This document shows positions 1 through 5,916 of a DNA stretch of 10,532 nucleotides, one piece after another; within the stretch, counting starts at the first letter, position 1, and each line of letters opens with the position of its first letter. The stretch is from Candidatus Methanophagales archaeon (lineage in GTDB: Archaea > Halobacteriota > Syntropharchaeia > Alkanophagales > Methanospirareceae). Below the pieces are notes generated by a model, which was not told the DNA's origin, ran no database searches, and saw nothing but the letters and a program-made list of their open reading frames with translations. The stretch is from contig JAUWVD010000028.1 in the NCBI GenBank assembly GCA_030617585.1, positions 1 to 10,532 on the forward strand, given 5' to 3'. A program made the translations under genes and the position numbers.

Positions 1-12
1 AAAGGATATCTT

Positions 13-585
13 TTACCTCGCCGCTCTTGCTACCCGCTCTTTCTCCTCCTTCTTACCTATCGAGTGGCACTTAGCATTACGCGAAGCAGCTATTAGCTCA
101 TCTGCAAGACACCGCGCCATACTCCTCTTACTCTTGAATGCGCATTTCTGCGCGCCTTGCACGATGAACCGCAGCGCATGCTCTACTCGCCTTTGCGATG
201 ACACGTCTACCGCTTTGGGCACTAATATCCCTCCAAATCTCAGTCGGATTGTTTCCTCCATCGGCCCCGCATTCTGGATCGCATCCACGAACACCTGAGC
301 GGGATTCTTTTCCGTATCCTGGTATATCAACTCAAAGGCATTTTTAACAATTTTGTACGTTTTTTGTTTCTGCCCCGTGTTCTTTTCCATTCGCATCAAT
401 TTGTTAATAAGTAGTTCTACCACGCAGACCTTCGACTCGTATGTCTGTTTCGCATGTCTACCACCAGTATGCAAGGCAGACACGGGCTGGAGATTGATAT
501 GCTTCTCTATGCCTATGTCCACTACCGCCACGTCTGAAATAGGCCATTCGTCAAATATCTTGTCAAAATGCAGCTCTGTTTGCAT
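13..585 (-). CDS. rps7: 30S ribosomal protein S7 (uS7), archaeal
   Basis: uS7 binds the 3' major domain of 16S rRNA, nucleates assembly of the small-subunit head and contacts the E-site tRNA. The 190-residue product has the family hallmarks: a GGRHAK motif near residue 43, INKLMR, a KNTGQKQKTYKIVKNAFE-type helix, VDAIQNAGPMEE, VDVSSQRRVEHALRF and a basic C-terminus ending in a KKEEKERVARAAR-like tail. Length is normal for archaea. I start at the ATG at 585 rather than the upstream in-frame GTG at 594. A strong SD, GAGGTGAT (597-590), lies 4 nt before this ATG, and the GTG would fall inside that SD. The rps12 TGA is also inside the SD, so translational coupling with rps12 is likely. Downstream only 12 bases remain; EF-2 would be expected next in many archaea but is not visible. 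Confidence 0.97.
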   Translation of the reverse strand: MQTELHFDKIFDEWPISDVAVVDIGIEKHINLQPVSALHTGGRHAKQTYESKVCVVELLINKLMRMEKNTGQKQKTYKIVKNAFELIYQDTEKNPAQVFVDAIQNAGPMEETIRLRFGGILVPKAVDVSSQRRVEHALRFIVQGAQKCAFKSKRSMARCLADELIAASRNAKCHSIGKKEEKERVARAAR

Positions 586-589
586 TACA

Positions 590-597
590 ATCACCTC
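590..597 (-). promoter_or_regulatory. Strong Shine-Dalgarno of rps7
   Basis: Read on the minus strand this is GAGGTGAT, a long match to the anti-SD at the 3' end of archaeal 16S rRNA, followed after TGTA by the ATG of rps7. It contains the TGA stop of rps12, so termination on rps12 and initiation on rps7 occur at the same place. It fixes the rps7 start at 585. Confidence 0.85.
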
Positions 598-1019
598 AGA
601 ATCTTCTCCTTTCTGCCTTTTACCAATTCGCGTAATGAAATATCATTTACCGCTATCACTTTATACCTTACACCTGCAAGGTCGCCATATGATCTGCCTT
701 TACTACCGCCTATCCCCTCTATCAATACCTCATCATGCTCATCTATAAACTTTATTGCACCATCACCGGGGCAAAAAGAAGTCACCTGCTTACCATTTTT
801 TATTAACTGTACACGAACACATTTCCGTATCCCCGAGTTCGGCTGTTTCGCTTCTATTCCCACTTTTTCCAGGACGATAGCCCGGCACATGTGCGATCCT
901 TCTAAAGGATCTCTCTTTTTAGAAGACTTAAACGCTCGCCGTACATAGTCTGGACTCGCCCACCTGAACTTCTCTCGCCTCTTTTTTACCTTCCGCGCTG
1001 CATGTATCCCTCTTCCCAT
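591..1019 (-). CDS. rps12: 30S ribosomal protein S12 (uS12), archaeal
   Basis: uS12 lies at the decoding centre of the small subunit and helps set translational accuracy. The 142-residue protein matches the archaeal/eukaryotic (S23-type) form: a basic N-terminus (GIHAARKVKKRREKFRW), KVGIEAKQPNSGIRKCVRVQ at about 53-71, CPGDGAIKFIDEHDEV, GRSYGDLAGVRYKV at about 109-121 and ELVKGRKEK at the end. Two residues differ from what I know as near-universal in the two decoding loops: PNSA reads PNSG (Gly63), and the GD(I/L)PGVR loop reads GDLAGVR (Ala115 in place of proline). Both were rechecked at codon level (GGG and GCA). The ATG at 1019 has GGAG (1032-1029) 9 nt upstream. It follows nusA after a 56-nt AT-rich gap and is coupled to rps7. 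Confidence 0.97.
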   Translation of the reverse strand: MGRGIHAARKVKKRREKFRWASPDYVRRAFKSSKKRDPLEGSHMCRAIVLEKVGIEAKQPNSGIRKCVRVQLIKNGKQVTSFCPGDGAIKFIDEHDEVLIEGIGGSKGRSYGDLAGVRYKVIAVNDISLRELVKGRKEKILR

Positions 1020-1028
1020 ATCTTTTTA

Positions 1029-1032
1029 CTCC
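1029..1032 (-). promoter_or_regulatory. Shine-Dalgarno of rps12
   Basis: GGAG on the minus strand within GTGGAGT, 9 nt before the rps12 ATG. It supports the start at 1019 and suggests that a transcript starting near 1040 would carry a usable ribosome binding site. Confidence 0.6.
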
Positions 1033-1035
1033 ACA

Positions 1036-1050
1036 AAGAATTTAATTCTT
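1036..1050. repeat. 15-bp palindrome before rps12
   Basis: The + strand reads AAGAATT-T-AATTCTT, a perfect inverted repeat of 7-bp arms around one base. It lies in the nusA-rps12 gap, between a TATA-like element and the rps12 SD, at about the place where transcription from that element would begin. It could be an operator for a dimeric regulator. In such AT-rich sequence it could also be chance. Confidence 0.45.
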
Positions 1051-1062
1051 ATTGATTCTTTC

Positions 1063-1072
1063 AATTTATATT
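1063..1072 (-). promoter_or_regulatory. Candidate internal TATA box for rps12-rps7
   Basis: The minus strand reads AATATAAATT, resembling an archaeal TATA box, immediately after the nusA stop codon (1078-1076). Transcription about 25 nt downstream would begin near 1040, giving a leader of about 20 nt that contains the rps12 SD. This is the only sizeable gap between the main genes of the operon, which makes an internal promoter plausible. No clear purine-rich BRE was recognised, and the position is inferred from spacing only. Confidence 0.4.
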
Positions 1073-1075
1073 ATT

Positions 1076-1495
1076 TTATTTTATTACCACGTCATCTATA
1101 CCCAGATTTCTTTTCACCAGTAATTTTACCTTTTTTATTCGCTCGCCATTTTTCCCTATTGCAATTCCCTTCTGTTTTGTGAGAACCGCCACGTATGCAC
1201 AGCTTTTGCCGTTATCATCTGTCAGCAGCTCAACACTCTTTATTTCCGCAGGGCGAAACAGATTCTCTATGAATTCCTTTGCATCTGTGGAATGTTCCAC
1301 AACCTCTATATCCTTCCTTATCATGTCCTTTACCTTAGTTATGTTCGAGCCACCTTTACCAATAGCTAAACCCATATCGCCTTTTTTCACCACTAGTATT
1401 ACCTTATTTGCTTCGCTATTCACCACGCAATCTTTGACTCCCGCGCCTGTAAGACTCTCAAATATCCCTATATACCTTATCCCCTCAGTGTCCAA
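1076..1495 (-). CDS. nusA: Archaeal NusA-like protein, two KH domains
   Basis: This is the short archaeal NusA, which lacks the bacterial N-terminal and S1 domains. It is a putative RNA-binding transcription elongation/termination factor. The 139 residues from the TTG at 1495 contain two KH domains with GxxG loops: GKGG at 46-49 and GKNG at 114-117. The typical opening IRYI-IFESLTGA and FRPAEIKSVEL between the domains are both present. The start is uncertain. TTG at 1495 is the first standard alternative codon after an in-frame TAA (1510-1508). However, the good SD (AGGTGATC, 1518-1511) sits about 17 nt from it and only 5 nt (counted from GGTGA) from an in-frame CTG at 1507. Starting at CTG would add four residues and restore the VKLD-type beginning I expect in archaeal homologues. 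It lies directly behind rpl30e. Confidence 0.93.
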   Translation of the reverse strand: MDTEGIRYIGIFESLTGAGVKDCVVNSEANKVILVVKKGDMGLAIGKGGSNITKVKDMIRKDIEVVEHSTDAKEFIENLFRPAEIKSVELLTDDNGKSCAYVAVLTKQKGIAIGKNGERIKKVKLLVKRNLGIDDVVIK

Positions 1496-1510
1496 TTTTA
1501 CGGTCAGTTA

Positions 1511-1518
1511 GATCACCT
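1511..1518 (-). promoter_or_regulatory. Shine-Dalgarno of nusA overlapping the rpl30e stop
   Basis: AGGTGATC on the minus strand matches the archaeal anti-SD over its whole length and contains the TGA of rpl30e. The next in-frame codons are TAA, then CTG, ACC, GTA, AAA and TTG. Standard spacing therefore points at CTG (1507-1505) rather than TTG (1495-1493). Confidence 0.7.
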
Positions 1519-1896
1519 GTTCACATTTATACCTTCCATCTTCACATCATGAGAAACGTTATAGGTCCTGAGTCGTAAAAGTTCTGACTCGCCTGCATCT
1601 GTAATACACAAAGAAGCAATAGAATACGGTTTCCCACACGCAAGTCCAAGTTCGAGACTATTAGCAGGATATTTATAATAGATAACTTCTTCTGCCTCTC
1701 CACTATCAGCATCTTTAAATTTATCCCTCAGCTCTTCAGGACAGTTAGAAGCATAAATGACAAGTTTTGCTTCTTTCCTCTTGAGTGCTTTTACCGTCTC
1801 CTTCGCCCCTATTAACAGTTCACCACCATTCACAACCTTTTGTAATTCCCTATTCACATCTGCGAGCTCAGTCGAGCCTTTTTTTGTTTTCGCCAT
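1513..1896 (-). CDS. rpl30e: 50S ribosomal protein L30e (eL30)
   Basis: eL30 is an L7Ae-like RNA-binding fold protein of the large subunit, found in archaea and eukaryotes and often encoded between rpoA'' and nusA. The core is clear: GGELLIGAKETVKALKRKEA, then LVIYASNCPEEL with the family's ASNCP motif, and ANSLELGLACGKPYSIA with the conserved LG-A-GKP segment, ending near AGESELL. At 127 residues it is longer than the roughly 100 residues usual in archaea. There is a Lys-rich leader of about 12 residues (MAKTKKGSTELA) and about 17-18 residues after the normal end. The ATG at 1896 follows the rpoA'' TAA by 5 nt, and a GAGGAAG purine run at the end of rpoA'' can serve as SD. Co-transcription with rpoA'' and nusA is expected. 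Confidence 0.95.
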   Translation of the reverse strand: MAKTKKGSTELADVNRELQKVVNGGELLIGAKETVKALKRKEAKLVIYASNCPEELRDKFKDADSGEAEEVIYYKYPANSLELGLACGKPYSIASLCITDAGESELLRLRTYNVSHDVKMEGINVNR

Positions 1897-1901
1897 TTTA
1901 T

Positions 1902-3239
1902 TTACTTCCTCGCCATTAATTCTATTGCACCCGTTCCTAATTTTATCGGTTGGCCCACAATCACATTCTCCGTGACACCTTTCAACGCGTCCGTTTCCCC
2001 ATGCATAGCCGCCTCCAATAGGTTATCCACAGTGACCTCGAAAGCAGCTCTTGAAAGTACCGATGCTTTCTCCCCCGCTATTCCATGCCTTCCTATCTGC
2101 TTCACTTCGCCATCCATCGTCATTGTATCCGCAATTAACGTTATATGACGCGGATCCACATCCAAACCTTGTTCATCTAATGTGCTTGCCATTTCCTCTA
2201 TTATCGCATTACGAGCAGCTTCTATGCCTAATACATCGGATATCTCATTTATGTTATTTGTTGTAGTTCTTCTGGAATCGACACCATCAACCTTAAGCAC
2301 CTTTTTCAAGGCGGAACCCTCTGTATAAAGTACATACTCACCGCTAGGATCACGCCTCACCAAAGCCCGTTTTATCCCTTCTATTCCCTTCACCAGTGTG
2401 TTAGACACCTTAGCCTCAAGCCTCAGCAGATCGTGATATGACTTATCCTTCACATGTATTCTCAGCTTACCACCTCCTACCACATCCACGAGCAGAGCCG
2501 TACCTATGTCATTTATCGTCTGTTCTACTTCCTCGCTCATTATATATCTTCTTTTCAATTCCGTCGCATTTAACATGATCCACACGGACATATCATCAAT
2601 ATCAGCTTTTACCTTAGCTATATCCCGTATATGTGTCTCTTCTATTTCCATCGCTATCTTTTCTGCCTTATTCCGCTCTGATGCAAATTCGCCTACCAGC
2701 TTCACCTTCATCGTTGGTGTAGAAAGTTTCTTCCTCGCATCTACTATTTCTATTATCCGTGGCAGACCGAGAGTAATGTATATGGCACCCACGCCGGCAT
2801 AGTGGAAAGTACGCATCGTCATCTGCGTCCCGGGCTCACCGATGGACTGTGCAGCCACTATCCCCACCGCTTCCCTAGGCTCCACCTGTGCTTCTTCATA
2901 TTTCTGCTCAACCGCAGCCAAAATTGCATCCAGTTTCTCTTTACTCAGCTTTGTCTTTACCACTCTTAATTTCTGCCGCAATTCATTCTTTATCTTAACA
3001 GGTACGTTGATTTTATTCACTTCGCGCCCTATCCGACCCAGGTTTAATTCTTCACTTTCTACCTCTCGACCAAACATCAATATAATATCATCTGCATAAG
3101 GTTGTCCTACCTGCATCTCCAACTGCTCTTCGATCTCAGTAGCTAGTGCTACTGAGATAAACTCTTCTTTTATTAGCTCCACTATCTCTTCGTCCACCCC
3201 GGATTTCTTCAGTTCTTCCGCCGCCGTCTTTAGCACCAT
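1902..3239 (-). CDS. rpoA2: DNA-directed RNA polymerase subunit A''
   Basis: This is the C-terminal part of the split largest subunit (Rpb1/beta-prime homologue). It supplies the trigger loop, jaw and part of the clamp. EPREAVGIVAAQSIGEPGTQ and MTMRTFHYAGV (about 120-150) mark the trigger-loop region, LGLPRIIEIVDARKKLSTPT follows, and the C-terminus has HGIAGEKASVLSRAAFEVT and ENVIVGQPIKLGTG. At 445 residues it exceeds the roughly 390-410 I expect. The surplus is at the N-terminus, where about 118 residues precede the EPREAVG segment instead of about 60. The part from about residue 77 (INVPVKIKNELRQKL) looks like the usual beginning. ATG 3239 lies 6 nt after the rpoA' stop, with a weak GGGG purine run upstream, so the extension appears to be translated. 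Confidence 0.96.
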   Translation of the reverse strand: MVLKTAAEELKKSGVDEEIVELIKEEFISVALATEIEEQLEMQVGQPYADDIILMFGREVESEELNLGRIGREVNKINVPVKIKNELRQKLRVVKTKLSKEKLDAILAAVEQKYEEAQVEPREAVGIVAAQSIGEPGTQMTMRTFHYAGVGAIYITLGLPRIIEIVDARKKLSTPTMKVKLVGEFASERNKAEKIAMEIEETHIRDIAKVKADIDDMSVWIMLNATELKRRYIMSEEVEQTINDIGTALLVDVVGGGKLRIHVKDKSYHDLLRLEAKVSNTLVKGIEGIKRALVRRDPSGEYVLYTEGSALKKVLKVDGVDSRRTTTNNINEISDVLGIEAARNAIIEEMASTLDEQGLDVDPRHITLIADTMTMDGEVKQIGRHGIAGEKASVLSRAAFEVTVDNLLEAAMHGETDALKGVTENVIVGQPIKLGTGAIELMARK

Positions 3240-3245
3240 TGCTAT

Positions 3246-5915
3246 CTACGCCCCTACATCCACTTCTACTATATCGCTTATTATTTCGTCAATGTCTACC
3301 ACTTTACCACACTCACTTTTTGAAGGGTCCACGCCGTCATCACCATATTTAAATTGCACTACAGTCCCTCTTGTTTCTCTAACAGTCCCGTCATTCTTCA
3401 CTTCGAGGTCTTGTAAAGCATTGATAAGTCGTCTCTGGAAATATCCACTCTGAGATGTCCGGACTGCGGTATCTACCAATGCTTCTCTACCTCCAACTGC
3501 ATGTAGGAAGTATTCGGTTGCTGTCAAGCCATCTTTAAAAGAAGCCCTAACGAAGCCGTGAGCCTCCGCACGGCGGTCACCGGATTTAAAGTGGGGTAGC
3601 GTTCTACCTTGATAGCCTCTATTTATCCTTTCACCCCTAACAGATTGTTGACCCACACATGCCGCCATTTGTGTTAGATTGAGCATAGAGCCCCTTGCAC
3701 CCGATTTTGCCATGAGCACCGCCGCGTTTTCTATGCCTAGATACCGCTCTGCTATATCACCGGCATCATCTCTCGCACGGCCAAGTTCCTGCATGATCAA
3801 TAGTTCCAGAGTCTCTTCCAAACTCCGCCCGGGCAAAGCTTCCAGCTCTTCTGCATCATACGCCCTTATCAACTCCTCGACTTTGTGCTCCGCTGCATAC
3901 ACTGCCTCTTCTCTTATTTGCGCCTTCCCTTCCTTTGGTATGTCCTCATCACTTATACCAAAGCTGAAACCTGATTGTTTAATACAATTAATAGCAAGTC
4001 TGGCAGAGTCAGTTATAAACTTTTTCGCTTCGTCTTCACCGTATAGCCTAAAAATATGCTCAATTATTTTTCCTTTGAACGATCCAATCGCCATTTCATC
4101 TATCACACCGCATACTAAATCCCCACCCTTTATCACAACATATGCCTCTCGTGGGCAGTTCTCTTTCTTGCATTTCTCGCCTCGCTCTATACACTTCTCG
4201 CATACCACGCCCCGAAATTGTAGATCCATTTGCTTTGGTAGTATCCTACCAAATAATTGTTTCCCCGTCCAATAAGGGACTTGAATGCCGGAAGAAGACT
4301 CAAAAGATCCCGCAGGCTCACCCAAATCATGAATATTTATTTTATGCAACATATCCTGTGCTTTTTCTTTCTCAAACCGCTTCTCACCCCACGTGAGTAT
4401 AAAGAGACCGGTTATGTAATCATGGATACCGCCTATGATCGGTCTGCCAAATCTGGGCGACATTATGTTTCGCTTCACAGCCATAAGAATCTTTGCCTCC
4501 GCTCTCGCTTCCTCTGTTTGTAGCACATGCATGTTCATCTCGTCACCATCATAATCTGCATTGTAGGGTGGGCAAACAGTAGGATTCAACCTGAAAGTCC
4601 TACCGGGCATTACCCGCACATAATGCGCCATTATGCTCAATCGGTGCAGCGATGGCTGTCTGTTGAATAACACGATGTCACCATCCTGGAGATGTCGTTC
4701 TACCTTCCATCCGACACCCAACTCCTCTGCTAAAAGCTCGTGATTTGTTTCTGTTACTTTTACCTTTTTATCATCCGATCTTCTCACATAATTCGCACCA
4801 GGATGTTCACTCCCCCTTTTCAAAGTCTCTCGTATCGCCTCAAGGTTTCTTTCTATTACGTTAACATTGATTGTTAATTCCTTCGCTATGTCTTTAGGCA
4901 CGCCAACTTCGTCTATTTCAATCTCGGGATCTGGAGATATAACCGTTCGAGCGGAGAAATTTACCCTTTTACCCGATAGAGAGCCTCTAAATCTACCTTC
5001 CTTACCTTTTAATCGCTGTGTCATCGTCTTAAGAGGCCTACCACTCCTGTGCCTCGCTGGAGGGATACTAGGGATTTCGTTATTGAAGTAGGTACTTACG
5101 TGATACTGAAGAAGTTCCCATAGGTCCTCTATTATCAACTGCGGTGCGCCAGCATCCCTATTTTCCATGAATCTTTGATTTATCCTTATTATATCTACCA
5201 ATTTATGGGTAAGGTCATCTTCGCTGCGCTGTCCGCTTTCTAACGTAATTGAAGGTCTAGCAGTTACAGGTGGGACTGGCAACACAGTGATGATCATCCA
5301 TTCAGGACGTGCATTTTTGGGATCCATACCAAAAAGAGGGATATCGTCGTCAGGTATTTTTTCAAGTCGCTCTCTCACATCGGTAGGCATCAATCTACGT
5401 TCTTTATCTTCTTTGTCTATTTCTATATAGCCTGTGGGTTTGTCATATTTTATGCGCTTCTGGATTTCATCACAAAAGGGGCATACATCATTTTTCGCCG
5501 CTTCCTTAAATACCAACTTCACTACATCTCCCACATCGGCTTGCTTCTCTTTCTGTTGCTCTATACCGTCTAAAAACTTCGCCCTAGCTTCTTCTCCCAG
5601 CAGAACCTTGCCACAGCGCCTGCATGTTGCCGCGAGTATCCGGTATATCATTTTAGCATATCCGACGTGAATAATGGGAGCTGCAAGCTCGATATGCCCA
5701 AAATGCCCTGGACATTCACCCATTCGACCACCACAAGTCTTACATCTTAACCCCGGGTCAATGACCCCTATCCGCTGGTTAACCAGGCCCAGCTCTATCG
5801 GGAAACCATCTTCACCGTATGTATCCGGAGTTATAATCTTCGATGCACTCATCTTCCTTATCTCTTTTGGTGATAGTAGCCCAAATTTTATCCCTTTTAT
5901 CCGTTTTAGCCTCAT
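3246..5915 (-). CDS. rpoA1: DNA-directed RNA polymerase subunit A'
   Basis: This is the N-terminal two-thirds of the split largest subunit, holding the catalytic magnesium site. The 889 residues show, in order: clamp zinc site C58-x2-C61-x6-C68-x2-H71; a second zinc site, C98-x2-C101 with C145-x2-C148; lid/rudder region GKRVNFSARTVISPDP; RQPSLHRLSIMAH; and the metal-binding loop NADYDGDEMNMHV, with Asp454, Asp456 and Asp458 as catalytic residues. Further on come a Cys cluster C572-x2-C575-x6-C582-x4-C587 and the bridge helix GLTATEYFLHAVGGRE with TSQSGYFQRRLINALQDL. The metal loop has Tyr455 where Phe is usual. No intein interrupts it. ATG 5915 is 1 nt after the rpoB stop, and GAGGAGG inside the end of rpoB is its SD, implying coupled, near-stoichiometric synthesis. 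Confidence 0.98.
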   Translation of the reverse strand: MRLKRIKGIKFGLLSPKEIRKMSASKIITPDTYGEDGFPIELGLVNQRIGVIDPGLRCKTCGGRMGECPGHFGHIELAAPIIHVGYAKMIYRILAATCRRCGKVLLGEEARAKFLDGIEQQKEKQADVGDVVKLVFKEAAKNDVCPFCDEIQKRIKYDKPTGYIEIDKEDKERRLMPTDVRERLEKIPDDDIPLFGMDPKNARPEWMIITVLPVPPVTARPSITLESGQRSEDDLTHKLVDIIRINQRFMENRDAGAPQLIIEDLWELLQYHVSTYFNNEIPSIPPARHRSGRPLKTMTQRLKGKEGRFRGSLSGKRVNFSARTVISPDPEIEIDEVGVPKDIAKELTINVNVIERNLEAIRETLKRGSEHPGANYVRRSDDKKVKVTETNHELLAEELGVGWKVERHLQDGDIVLFNRQPSLHRLSIMAHYVRVMPGRTFRLNPTVCPPYNADYDGDEMNMHVLQTEEARAEAKILMAVKRNIMSPRFGRPIIGGIHDYITGLFILTWGEKRFEKEKAQDMLHKINIHDLGEPAGSFESSSGIQVPYWTGKQLFGRILPKQMDLQFRGVVCEKCIERGEKCKKENCPREAYVVIKGGDLVCGVIDEMAIGSFKGKIIEHIFRLYGEDEAKKFITDSARLAINCIKQSGFSFGISDEDIPKEGKAQIREEAVYAAEHKVEELIRAYDAEELEALPGRSLEETLELLIMQELGRARDDAGDIAERYLGIENAAVLMAKSGARGSMLNLTQMAACVGQQSVRGERINRGYQGRTLPHFKSGDRRAEAHGFVRASFKDGLTATEYFLHAVGGREALVDTAVRTSQSGYFQRRLINALQDLEVKNDGTVRETRGTVVQFKYGDDGVDPSKSECGKVVDIDEIISDIVEVDVGA

Positions 5916-5916
5916 T

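Noticed and set aside
1..12. Start of a downstream gene such as EF-2
   Set aside because: Only 12 bases remain after the rps7 stop, with no start codon or SD visible.
586..594. GTG at 594 as rps7 start
   Set aside because: The GTG is part of the SD GAGGTGAT that serves ATG 585, so it cannot be used with that SD.
353..948. Overlapping + strand frames opposite rps7 and rps12
   Set aside because: Both ribosomal proteins are unambiguous on the minus strand; the + frames have no family features.
3679..4275. 198-codon open frame on the + strand
   Set aside because: It is antisense to well-conserved rpoA' sequence. The Ser/Pro-rich translation is typical of the complement of a Glu/Arg-rich gene.
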